Source: Prostheceraeus crozeri (taxonomy: Eukaryota > Platyhelminthes > Polycladida > Euryleptidae). Taken from it: a DNA stretch of 64,000 nucleotides. The notes beneath the pieces were generated by a model. The model was not told the DNA's origin. It saw only the letters and a program-made list of their open reading frames with translations, and did not search any database. The position numbers and the translations under genes are program-made. This document shows positions 43,421 to 53,809 of this stretch, one piece after another (position 1 is the first letter of the stretch; each line of letters begins with the position of its first letter). The DNA lies in assembly GCA_907163375.1 (NCBI GenBank), contig CAJQUW010000455.1, positions 1 to 64,000 of the forward strand. The letters run 5' to 3'.

Positions 43421-43888
43421 AAAAACAAAATCATAAAAGCAACACTTTCCAAGAAACGCTATATACTTCTTGTAATCGGTTTTTCATTTAATAAATTATG
43501 GAAGTGTCAAGATTCAATAAAAACTTGATTAGATCAACATTCTTTACTGAAACTGAAATGACAGCTGTGTTCAAATTATCCAAAACACCAATAAAAGACT
43601 ATTGACAAAGTTTCACAGCAGCGATTGACAGCTCTGAAATCTCCACAACTGCTTTCCGAGATATCTAAAAGGGTACTAGTTTCGCCTCCGGTAGGCCTTT
43701 TCGGATTGTGGGTGATAAAATCACAATAGTGAAATAATGCAAGGGTTCTGCAACACGGAATAAATTAAATTCAGCAAAATTAGCTATCTGAGGTTCTATT
43801 GTAGCAGTAGGCCTCGTGAAGCCTACACCTAATATAAGTAATCTTGTGCAGAATGTCGTTAACTTGCAAATATGCCACACATATTTAC
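43421..43888. other. spacer, no gene seen
   Basis: AT-rich host-like DNA without coding signal. Confidence 0.5.
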
Positions 43889-43890
43889 TA

Positions 43891-44897
43891 CACTGTAAAT
43901 CGCTGAATACCAATCACATACGAAGGATGCATACCAAAACATTTTTTGGTATATTTCTATATTCTCTTGGTATATATTTGCATGCTTTTCGTATGTTATT
44001 TCAAATGTGGTATGCTTTATATACTAAAGCCATACCAGCACAATGTTAAAACAAAGCATAAATCATTTCCAAAGTATCTTGATTTAAGGCCTTTTAAATA
44101 AAGATCACACTAATGTTACTACTGTTCTGTAAGTAGTGAGATAATGACATTCAAGCGTCATACTTTCAATACTGAATTCGATTTTAATACACGTAAGTCT
44201 AAGGCATTTCATGAATAATCAATAAGTATTCAACCATCAACAATTATGCATTATGTAATTTTGAAATTAAGCATATCATCAATCCGAAATAAAAACACAT
44301 TATAATTCATGAACGCAAAAATAGTTATGTTTGAGATATATAAGTCAACATGATTGCACGAAAGATATCGTTTGATTGAACTGATGTTTATCAACTTGGC
44401 TCATAAAGTAGAGCTAACTAAACGTCCTGTTAATGTTGCTAGACAAGTAGCAACGACGACAATCTCGTGGAGCATTAAATTCACAATAAATCTAATCTAG
44501 TTAGATATCACTCTATCAAACAAAAAATATTCGCGACTGGTATTACTGAAAAAAGTTATTTGACAGTATTATGTAATGCACATATTTTTCTGCTATGTGA
44601 CATAAAGCTGCACATACCAAATACATACCAGAGGCATACGAATAAGGATGAATTTGCATCGGGTCTCGTATATAAAACATACCAACAACTCATATGTCAG
44701 TGTAAAATAGCCAATCACAGATAGAATAGTTCGCATCGCTACATACCAATCACATACGAAAGTAAGTGAGATGTGGTATGAAGAACATACCAGATCTCTG
44801 TAAACATACGAGAATCTCGTATCAGATGCTAGTTTCAAATTATATGTGATTGTGGTATATGTTTGTATGCAATTTTCGTATCCAGCGATTTACAGCG
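43891..44897. mobile_element. non-autonomous DNA transposon (MITE-like), 1.0 kb
   Basis: Ends are CACTGTAAATCGCTG and CAGCGATTTACAGCG, flanked by TA on both sides. The outer 150-300 bp at each end are packed with CATACCA, GGTATG, CATACGA and TCGTATG motifs in both orientations. The middle 500 bp lacks them and has no gene. A TA duplication suggests mobilisation by a Tc1/mariner-type enzyme, though the termini do not match the Tc1 copy nearby. Confidence 0.7.
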
Positions 44898-45199
44898 TAA
44901 CAATACTATCCGATGCTCAAAAGAGTAGATATGTCGATCAGCTGCGCGTAGAGAAATTGAGAAAGAGAGCTGCGGTTGAGAATCATTGAGAAAGACGTGA
45001 ATCAAATAAACCTTCCTTTTATTTACAGAGTGGGGTATTCAAAGATGTAATACACATATCTTCACATATTTTCTCAAAATACGAAATGACGTAATGTTCT
45101 GCCGTTTTGGAATATGTTTTGCCATCCTGGCCTGAATATGGTTTTCGATTCTACAAACTATCTACCCTGTTGCGCAGCGGAAATCAAAATTTATAAATC

Positions 45200-45960
45200 A
45201 ATAAAAGTTGATCGGCGGCTTAGATTAGGACCCTTGTGAGTAGAAGGTGTCTGATCTTTGTGAAGACTGGGTTAGGGTCCTGCATGTAACGTTTTCCCAT
45301 TTCTCTGGATATGTTTCGTGCACAATCTTTCGCTTTCATAATCACAGTTTGTAATTTTGCATAAGAACGGTGTCTGCTTAGCGGTTACAATTTTTTAAGT
45401 ATTGCCTCTGTATTTCAATGATTTCTGTAGAACCATTCAGGCATCCATTTTTCATAAAAATTCTGATACAATTCCCTGTCAACGAAACAAGGAAAACAAA
45501 GTATATGAGCTCGATACACAAGTGTTTTGAGCAAGTTGACTATATTTTTATGGGACATTGAGGCTCATAGTGTACATCTTTGCAAACGTATTCTTTCTGT
45601 ACTCCGCTGTAAGCATTTGACAATTTTCCGTGGGCATTGCAACATCTATGGAATTTTCTTCAGAATCTTCATCAAATTTTATGTCTCGATGTATAATGTC
45701 ACAGAAATTGAGAAGCTGATTCCTCATCATGCAATATGATAAAGGTGTCATCAACGTAAACGGCATGAAATTTGATATTCTTGTCATTTTCTCTGATAAA
45801 TTTACGCTCTTGGCATCTTTGCTCATTGGCATCCCATTGACAATCCTTCATGTTGGAAATTGTTCTAGGTGAATTTGATATCGTAAGTGACCATAGGCAG
45901 TAATGTTCGACAATCACTATCTTTTCAATGCAATAGTCTAAAAATGAACTCGATTCGCAG
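45200..45960 (-). pseudogene. Penelope-like element fragment: reverse transcriptase part
   Basis: On the minus strand HAVYVDDTFIILHDEESASQ is followed by ..CDIIHRDIKFDEDSEENSI, matching the YVDD active-site block of Penelope-like RTs and the strand after it. Two overlapping frames cover it, so a frameshift is present. The region toward 45200 probably continues the element but is too decayed to read. It is inverted relative to the nuclease part at 46040-46580. Confidence 0.65.
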
Positions 45961-46039
45961 CATATTCAAAAACAGTCGAACAGTTATTCCTTAATGGACG
46001 ACTTCAGCATGTGAATTGAAAACAATACCATTCCATTCT

Positions 46040-46580
46040 CTGAGTTTTAAAATGAGTACCCAGCCAAATCATTGGAGAGACCGCTTAAGTGTGAGGATGG
46101 TCCCAAGGAACAGCTTGAGGCCACAAGAAGATTGATGGTTCCCTACGTTCCTGGACTGAGTGACAGGATTGGAAACATTGAAAAGAGACTGCAATTTGAT
46201 GTTCGATTTATGGGAACGCAGAGTTTAGGTTCCACTATATGCCATACCAAAGTGGATAAATTGGCGGAACTCGTGAAAGGTGGAGTTATCTACAGATAAG
46301 CATGTAGTGAGTGATCAGGTATACATAGGTGAGACATCGAGGAAGGCATACGAAGGAACTTAAGACGAGTGCCGTAAGCTGAACATGAGAACAGCTATAG
46401 CAGAGCATAGCCACAAACACGATCACAAAGTGGACTTGATTCAATTCTCCATAATTTGTAACGATAAGAATTGGAATCACAAAAGGATAAAGGAAGGGAT
46501 GGAGACCATGAAGCACAAGACCTTTAATGGAGACGATGGACTGAAAATTGAAAAAAGCTGGAGATCATTCTTGTAACTTT
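46040..46580 (+). pseudogene. Penelope-like element fragment: GIY-YIG endonuclease part
   Basis: Frames on the + strand read VDKLAELVKGGVIYR, then YIGETSRKAYEG (the YIG half of the nuclease), then AIAEHSHKHDHKVDLIQFSI and WNHKRIKEGMETMKHKTFNG, DDGLKIEKSWRSFL. These are the ordered blocks of the Penelope-type GIY-YIG domain. The catalytic region is split by at least one stop. The natural C-terminus at about 46575 is reached. Downstream at 46660-46700 CCTGAGGACGGACGAAG and GTCCGAAAC resemble the core of a hammerhead ribozyme motif known from these elements, but not exactly. Confidence 0.75.
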
Positions 46581-46699
46581 CTTCTCTTCATAAAGTTTTG
46601 CTTCGGTATGTTCTACTGTCAACTTCATGAGTAGCGGTTGATTAATGTCTTTTTGCTTTAGTTCCTGAGGACGGACGAAGCGTCCGAAACTTCGAATTT

Positions 46700-47765
46700 T
46701 ATTTTACTTTTTTTTTGTTTTTTGAGAATTAATTGTCAAAATAACGAACTGAATATGTTTTGAATACCATTCTATTCTCTGGGGGTTCAGGTCCAGACAT
46801 TTAACAAGGCTTTGCGAAGTAGGCAAATGATGAAATGATGAGTCAGATAACGCAATTAAATTGATTAATGCACAATTTTGTGGTTTTAGATGTTGCCGTA
46901 AAACTGTTCAATGTGTCGCTACATATTAATTACCCGATTTTGCTTGGTTATACAACTGGATTTCTCAGAAAGGATGATGGATTCTGGAGTGTAACCGATA
47001 ATAAGGTAGGCTCCTGAAAAGAATTATTGTATTCATTTGTCAATCATGTAATCGGTCGCCAGTTTGATGGATGCGAAAGATCGGCCGTATTGGTGAAGTG
47101 ACTGGTGCTGAGCACTTGATAGCATTCTAACCATAGTAGTAGATTGTTGTTTACCTGAAGTTGACTAGAACACAGTCCGGGCAACTAATCGATGAAAAGC
47201 TTAGAATTTCACATGTGACTGATTCTAGCCGAATGATTCAGACACGGAATTAAACAGGTCGTTTTCTTCTTCTGTTTGATTAGAAGGGAAGCATTGGAAC
47301 ATGTAACGTTAATGAAATGGCACAATCTACTAACATAATGCCATAGCAATCGAACAATGAGCAGCCAGTTCAACATTAAACACGCCAAATTGTGCAAAAT
47401 TTCAGTGACTGTTATCAACCGGATCACTCAGCAAAGAGACACAGACGATGGCAAGTTGTGCAGAGACGTTTACGAACGTTGTTTCGTACTCTTGCAAACT
47501 TCTTTCATAATGATCTGAATGACTAACATTATCGAGAAAACTTTTGCGCAATGATCTGAATTCTTTGAATCTCAAGGAATCGTGGCGATCGGAGCATTTT
47601 GAAGGAATTCACAGCAATCCACAATAGACGCACGACTATTTTTCCTATCTCTGCAAGGTATTAAAAATTTCCTATTGCCTTATTGCCCACTTAGTAAGTT
47701 CCTGCATGTGCCATCGTTTTGAATCAGTTTGCACTTCTAGCAAAGTGATACGATTAATCTAATTC
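46700..47765. other. spacer, no gene seen
   Basis: No coding signal on either strand. Confidence 0.5.
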
Positions 47766-47834
47766 TGTGTATGCAACACTTGTAGATTCTTGCCACAAGG
47801 CGATTTGTTATAAGTTACTTTGTCAAAATGCTTC

Positions 47835-48085
47835 GTCGATGCTTTTTGAGAACATTTCTCAATGTCTTGGATCTCTGTGCGAGTCTTATGTTGAATCCTT
47901 CTTTTTTGAAAATGTGTTTGATCTGTGTATTGATTTTGTCGGAGATGTATTCGAACTTGAAATACATGATATCTTCTTTAGTATGTTTTCTCTTCGTTTT
48001 CTTCTGCATAATAGAAGGATTCAACATAAGACTCGCACAGAGATCCAAGACATTGAGAAGTGTCCTCAAAAAGCATCGACCTGTG
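47835..48085. repeat. inverted repeat of about 72 bp built from retroelement sequence
   Basis: 47835-47905 and 48015-48085 are near-perfect reverse complements (CGATGCTTTTTGAGAACA and partner), separated by about 110 bp. The plus-strand second arm encodes GFNIRLAQRSKTLRSVLKKH, which looks like Penelope-type protein. The first arm is therefore a 5' piece in inverted orientation. Confidence 0.75.
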
Positions 48086-48400
48086 AGACAAGGAAACTGC
48101 AATATGAATGATGAAATGAAATGCCTGTACAAAATGCAACAACACATACATAGGCAGCACTATAAGACCACTCACTCCACCAGAGAATTCGAGAACATCT
48201 CAAAACTACAACATCCTCTGTCTATAGACATAAAATCGTGTGTAAAGGACAATTCTCAACCAACATCCTTGCAACAGCAAAAGATACAGCAGACCTCCGA
48301 CTAAAAGAAGCTATTTACATAAAAAAAAGAAAAATCCATCCATCAACAACAAACAAGAGTGCGAAGCATTCAAAGATTTTCTTTTGTTCTGAGACGCAAT
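48086..48400 (+). pseudogene. second Penelope-like fragment, GIY-YIG C-terminal part
   Basis: Frames read YKTTHSTREFENISKL, then ILATAKDTADLRLKEAIYIK and KRKIHPSTTN. This is the distal part of the nuclease domain (the L-x-x-x-E-x-x-Y-I-K block). At least one frameshift is present. It differs in sequence from the fragment at 46040-46580, so it belongs to another subfamily. Confidence 0.55.
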
Positions 48401-48659
48401 TATTTCCAACATTTTATAGACTTCTATTCTATCCTCAGAAGTCCCATTGGCTGGGTGGTTGGGGCTGGTTCTCCGGCCAAGATATCTGACTTTCTCCATT
48501 CTATGATTGTCAGATATCCTATGCACTTGCCATACCAACGTTATTGTTTGTTAAGTGAATTTCAAATTTTGATATCTGTGTTCCATAAGACCTCGATATT
48601 TACAGTTATTTTTGTATTGAGAATGGACATGGAGTATGTCTGAAATATATTTACATAAC

Positions 48660-50705
48660 AAATAAACTATATCAATAACGATAAACAAGAAAGTTTGTAA
48701 AGAAGTAAAGAAAGCTCTAAAAACAGCAAGAAGAAGGTGGCACAAGCAAATATACAAGGTAGTGAAACAGATGAGTAAAAAAGAGACAGCAAAGCCTGGA
48801 ATCGGAAATAGAGATGGATCCGGAGATTTAGATTATGTCCTCAGAAGATGGAGTAACTACTGTGCACAATTATATTATGACCAGGGACGACCAAATATGC
48901 ATTAACAAGTGATCGTTTTATGCGCAACAAAAATGCGCTTAAAAAAGTAATTTTATGCAATGAAAACTGTATTTATGCAATATCATTCTGATTATGGAAA
49001 TAGCTGCAGTATAGCAAGAAATGTAGGCCTATGTATGCAGAGTTTTTTCATGAAATCATGCATGTATGTATATAAAAGCACTTATTTTATGATATGCATT
49101 TTTATGCAATTAAAGCTGAAATATGCATTTTATGCATTATGCATATTTGGTCGACCCTGATCATGACACAACAAGCAACAGTGAAGTTGGAGAACAAATT
49201 CGAAAAGGAGATGAAGAGCCGAAAGTTCTCGAAAATGAAATTCTATATGGGATCAAGCAACTGAAGATTAGGAAAGTAGTTGGAATAGACGGAATCCCTG
49301 CGGAAGGGCTGAAAGCGAAAGGATCAGCGACAGTGAAAACGATGAAGAAGATAATCGACGAAACCTGACAGACAGGTAGTTGGCCTGACGCCTGGACAAT
49401 ATCAGAAGTGATCATACTACCAAAAGTATCAGGAATGCAAGATAGCTTTAAGGACAGGACTGCAAGCCTAATAAGCCACGCATCGAAGATTTTGCTAGAA
49501 ATCCTCAGACAAAGGCTTCAATATTACATCGGACCTCAAATAGCAGAAGAAGAGTTTTGTTTTTCAGCTGGGAGAGGAGCGACAGATGCCATCCTAGTAA
49601 TGAGAAACGTACTGCAGAAAGTTGCGAAAAGACATGATAATGAAGAATTATGGGTCCTGTTCGTTGATTACAGCAAGGCTTTCGATTCCGTTCTCCACAC
49701 GGCCTTATGGAAGGTGCTTGACGATTTTGGGGTACCAAAGCATCTAATATGGCTATTAAGGAAATTATATGAAAATGTCAGCGGTGTGGTGAGTGTTCAT
49801 AATCGACGATCAGAACCATTCAAGTTTAGGAAAGGAGTCAGACAAGGCTGTCTCATATCACCGCTCCTCTTCAATGCAATCGGCGAGAAGATCATGAGAG
49901 AAGTTGGAAAAGAACTTTCAGAAAGAGCGGGTAAGGATATTGGACGGAGATCGATTTGGAACATCAGATACGCCGACGACACAACTTTGATAGCGAATAC
50001 GAAGGAGGAATTGATTGGTATGGCAAAACATCTTAAGGCTGTGAGTGAAGTATGCGGATTAGCGTTGAATACGAAGAAAAGGAGCTCCATGACAGTACAC
50101 GGTAAAGGAAACATCGTAATTGGAGACGATAAGATCGACAATGACAGTAAATTTAAGTTTCTGGAATCCTACATCACTCCCGATGGAAACAAAGCTGGCC
50201 ATACCCGACTGAGTATAGCCAGAAGAGCGACAGTAGATCTAGTCGAAGTATGGAAAGCAAGTGATCTGAGCCTCAAGATGAAAGTCAGATTAGCGAAATT
50301 TCTGGTCTAGAGCATAGCGTCCTACGGCTCAGAAAGCTGGACACTCAGGAAGAAAGAAGAAAGAATGATTGAAGTTTTTGAGCTATGGCTATGGAAAAGA
50401 GTTTACGACTGAGCTGGACAGAGAAGAAAACAAATGAATATGTGAGACAAATAGTAAGCGCATCAGAGGGAGAAGGACTCCTCGCGAAAATAAAAGAAAG
50501 AAAAATGAAGAAATATGACCACTGGAAGAGAAGAGGAGGGAGTCTGGTGAATGTATCAACGGAAGGAGAAGTATGTGCAAAGCTCAGAAGAGGAAGAAGA
50601 CAACGAGAATGGGTTGACAACATCCGTGAATGGAGGGGAGGCATGGCAAATCACGAGGAATGCCATCACGAGGAACGCCCACGGCTTGCGGGACTGAACT
50701 GAACT
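48660..50705 (+). pseudogene. non-LTR retrotransposon (RTE/L2-like) ORF2 remnant
   Basis: Upstream of a MITE insertion the frame reads RRRWHKQIYKVVKQMSKKET and LRRWSNYCAQLYYD; after it, RKVVGIDGIPAEGLKAKG. RT motifs follow: FVDYSKAFDSVLHTALW (A), GVRQGCLISPLLFN (B) and IRYADDTTLIANTKEEL (C). The C-terminal SYGSESWTLRKKEERMIEVF and GRRQREWVDNIREWRGGM end near 50700. There are in-frame stops at about 49366 and 50308 and a frameshift at about 50410. No endonuclease domain is visible upstream, so it is 5'-truncated. Clade not certain. Confidence 0.85.
48882..49159. mobile_element. hAT-like MITE, 278 bp, inserted into the LINE
   Basis: Ends CAGGGACGACCAAATATGCA and TGCATATTTGGTCGACCCTG are inverted repeats. 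Flanking 8-mers ATTATGAC and ATCATGAC match at 7 of 8 positions, the hAT duplication length. The interior is AT-rich with repeated TTATGCA. It interrupts the LINE frame between CAQLYYD and the region before the RT. Confidence 0.88.
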
Positions 50706-50918
50706 GTGTTGTATTGCATGTGTCCACGGTTTCTTTTGTGCTGATTACGTTCAGGTGATGCGTTGCATTTGTTTAAGTGTTGTGTTGTGCTGCACATGTT
50801 GAATTGCTGCTCTGTTTGTATTTGTGCAGTGTGAAGTCTTGCCGCATTTGTGAGGGGTATGGCTACGTTCGACATCGGGTGTTTTTTTATTTTTAAGCAG
50901 TGCTATAACTTGTTTCAG

Positions 50919-51144
50919 ATTTACACCCTCTCAGATTTTGTAAATGGCGAAGACGTTGAATATTACGGTCAGGTTGGACTGGTTGCTGTCATAGAGAAGA
51001 ACCTGGTAACCGGAAACCGTCTGCACAACTGCCTTGCAATTAACTACCCTCCAATTCTAAAAGAATTGGAAACAAATGGACTGAGACACAAAGCAGTTGG
51101 TTTGACAGTTCGGTATTGCAAAAGTGAAAGATTTATATGTCAAG
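50919..51144 (+). other. candidate host exon, 226 bp
   Basis: Open from an acceptor CTTGTTTCAG to a donor CAAG/GTAAGA, reading IYTLSDFVNGEDVEYYGQVG, then LVAVIEKNLVTGNRLHNCLA and TVRYCKSERFICQ. Composition and codon use look coding. I do not recognise the family. No neighbouring exon is visible: a LINE lies upstream and element 2 starts 50 bp downstream. It may belong to a host gene whose intron was invaded, or be a retained fragment. Confidence 0.4.
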
Positions 51145-51239
51145 GTAAGATTTGCTGATAGAAATACTTGAATAGCTTTTTTTGCTGCAGCTGTTAGTAG
51201 TAAGTAAAACTCCACTTCTGGATAGCGCAAGATGGCCGC

Positions 51240-51445
51240 CATCGCTGACGTCCCCCCCCTGGAACGGCAGAGTGTCGTGGTCGGCCGCCGTGGTGCTTCG
51301 GGTCTGACTCCCCCCCCCTCTGGAACGACAGAGGTTGTAGTCTGTCGTGGTGTGCCGGCCAGGTGGGTCCACGTTCACAAACTGTTCGCTGACTCCCCCC
51401 CCCCTGCAACGACAGAGTGTGAGACTCGGGTGAGTTGGTCCGACC
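51240..51445 (+). repeat. C-run/GACAGAG tandem units at the element 2 end
   Basis: Three units of about 80 bp. Each has 8-10 C then (TCT)GGAACGACAGAG, followed by GTCGTGGT and CTGACT. Confidence 0.75.
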
Positions 51446-51449
51446 GCCT

Positions 51450-51590
51450 GGTTGACGTGGGCGACCGTCCAGGTTGACGTGGGCGACCGTCTAGGTTGAC
51501 GTGGGCGACCGTCCAGGTTGACGTGGGCGACCGTCTAGGTTGACGTGGGCGACCGTCTAGGTTGACGTGGGCGACCGTCTAGGTTGTCGT
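51450..51590 (+). repeat. 22-bp minisatellite, about 6 copies
   Basis: GGTTGACGTGGGCGACCGTC plus CA or TA, repeated about six times with almost no divergence, hence recently expanded. Each unit contains TGACGTGG, a CRE-like motif. Confidence 0.9.
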
Positions 51591-51599
51591 GGATGGTGA

Positions 51600-52820
51600 A
51601 ATGGCTGCCAGATTCGGATTCAGCGTAAAATTCTGCATCGGTAGGGTGAGTTTCAAGGCAATCGGCGAGAAAAAATGTTTCTTCAAAATTTTGGCAGAGT
51701 TAAAATTTGGGACGTTTTGGTGTGTAGCGCCCAAACGAGGCATCGGATGAGAAAACGGAGGTCAGATTCGGATTCAGCGTGAAATTCTGCATCGGTATGG
51801 TGAGTTTCAAGTCAATCGGAGAGAAAAAATTTTCGCTGACGTCCCCCCCCCTCTGGACAGCTTGCTTCGATCTTGGCTTCCAGTGGACGGATTTAGTCGT
51901 GCCATAGCTCGTTTGAAAGCTAAGAGTGAGACAAATTCAGTGAAAGAATCGGCTTGTTCCTATCTGTCTTCGTTTAGATGTGAGACGCCATTTAAGATTT
52001 TGGGACATTGGCGAAAAACGACAGAGTTAGAATTTGGAACGTTTTGGGCTCTAGCTTCAAAACGAAGCATCGGATGGGAAAACGGATTTCAGATTTGGAA
52101 TCAGCGTGAAATTCTCTATCTGTATGGTGAGTTTCAAGTCAATCGGAGAGAAAAAATTTTCAACATTTTTCGAAAAAACGACATAGTTAGAATTTTTGCA
52201 ATGGCTGCCTACTGTAGAGCCAAAACGAAGCATCGGATGGGAAAACGGAGGCCAGATTCGGATTCAGCGTGAAATTCTACATGGAAATGGTGTATTTCCA
52301 GCTCAATCGGAGAGAAAAAAAATTTCGGCTGACGTACGTCCCCCCCCCTCTGGACAGCTTGCTTCGATTTTGGCTTCTAGTGGACGGATTTTGTCGTGCC
52401 ATAGCTCGTTTGAAAGCTAAGAGTGAGACAAATTCAGTGAAAGAATCGGCTTGTTCCTATCTGTCTTCGTTCAAAAGTTAGAGCGGTTACAAGATTTTAG
52501 GTCGGAGCTCGCTCACCTGAAAAAATCCTAAGTGTCAGAGTGGCTTTGTATGGGTAAAATTTTGAAAATTTTCCAAAGTGTGGAATTTCGACCTGGGACC
52601 GTCACCAAAACATTTTTCATCAAATTTTGAAATTTCGCTGACGTCCCCCCCCCTCTGGACAGCTAGCTTCGATCTTGGCTTCTAGTGGACGGATTTTGTC
52701 GTGCAATAGCTCGTTTGAAAGCTAAGAGTGAGACAAATTCAGTGAAAGAAACGGCTTGTTCATATCTGTCTTCATTCAAAAGTTAGAGCGGTTACAAGAT
52801 TTTAGGTCGGAGCTCGCTCA
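51600..52820 (+). repeat. subterminal repeat units of element 2
   Basis: At least three copies of a 300-480 bp unit. Landmarks are GATTCGGATTCAGCGTGAAA, TCAATCGGAGAGAAAAA, GACGTCCCCCCCCTCTGGAC, GGACGGATTTTGTCGTGC and AAGAGTGAGACAAATTCAGT. Homologous units form 4318-5560 and 40380-41490 in element 1. Open frames here follow the repeat period and are not genes. Confidence 0.8.
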
Positions 52821-52822
52821 CC

Positions 52823-53040
52823 TGAAAAAATCCTAAGTGTGAGAGCTCCAGTGTGGTGAAAATTTTGACCTGGGACCGTCACCAAAACATTTTTCATCAA
52901 ATTTCTCTGAACGAGGGGGGGGAGTCAGTGAAATTTGATGAAAAATGCTTTGGTAAAGGTCCCAGGTCGAAATTCGGAAGTTTCAAATTTTTCAAAATTT
53001 TCACCACACTGGAGCTCTCGCACTTAGGAATTTTTTCACT
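52823..53040. repeat. long imperfect palindrome centred on a G9 tract
   Basis: Left arm 52823-52910 (from CCTGAAAAAATCCTAAGTGT to CATCAAATTT) and right arm 52933-53040 are reverse complements with small indels. They flank about 22 bp containing GGGGGGGGG. The palindrome closes the subterminal block just before the gene A promoter. Confidence 0.8.
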
Positions 53041-53210
53041 TGTGGCATGTTACATGGACATGTGCTGACGGACCATTTTCCCGTGGTCATATGAGAATGG
53101 TTCAGGTGTCATATTGTAAAGAATGATGAGACGAATCGTTTGCAACAAACCGCATGTCGCTACGATGAATACTTTCGGAGATAGAGCCGTTTTAAGTTTT
53201 CTTCCGAGCA

Positions 53211-53218
53211 TATATAAA
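53211..53218 (+). promoter_or_regulatory. TATA box of gene A
   Basis: TATATAAA, with ATCACTTCATC about 28 nt downstream as the likely start region. Confidence 0.6.
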
Positions 53219-53259
53219 CCCCCGACAACGTAAGTCTGATCACTTCATCGAAAGACGAG

Positions 53260-53792
53260 GTAAGCGACGGTCGTCGCTCTGAGCTCCCGATATCGGGTGT
53301 TTCAAAGGACTCTATCTTTTGAAGTAGGCAAGCTATCTTCTTACTTCAAAGTTTGTATGATAGAGTTTGATAGTGTCTTTACTACTGATAAAATTTTTTA
53401 AAAGTAGTATGAGTAGTAAAATGCGGAATTTTTTAAAAATTCTTAATTTTCACTTTTTTCAAAGTTTTAACATATAGACTAAGGTTTTCAAGTATCCTGA
53501 GTTCAAATCGGCTATCAGATTTGAAATTTAACTAAGTCTAAGGCAGCTTTGAGGGGTTAGATCCCAGCTACTGATCACTACCTTTGACTCGGCGTTCCTG
53601 TTACCACTTCGGGGCAGTGACAATGATGTCTTCAGCTGTAAAGAGCGGGTATCGGGGAAGATCTCTCACTTCCCTAGTGATCAGTACAAGGCCTTCGGGC
53701 TGTCGACGGGATCGAGTGCCACTCACTACACTCTTTAGGAATATGACTGTACTACATGATTCCAAACTTATACAAATTTCATTATCTTACAG
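53260..53792 (+). other. 5'-UTR intron of gene A (predicted)
   Basis: Donor GACGAG/GTAAGC and acceptor ATTATCTTACAG. It is 533 bp long. The acceptor lies 17 nt before the start codon, as in the element 1 homologue, where the Polinton occupies the intron. Confidence 0.5.
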
Positions 53793-53809
53793 CTAACGAT
53801 AAAACAGGC

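Noticed and set aside
46660-46700. Hammerhead ribozyme after the Penelope nuclease
   Set aside because: CTGAGGA and GAAAC are present around a hairpin, but one base breaks stem II next to the core and stems I and III are weak by eye, so it is mentioned only as a resemblance.
51600-52500. Possible protein reading NEASDGKTEARF / QLNRREKK over the subterminal repeats of element 2
   Set aside because: Frames change between repeat units and stop at different points; pattern follows DNA repeats.
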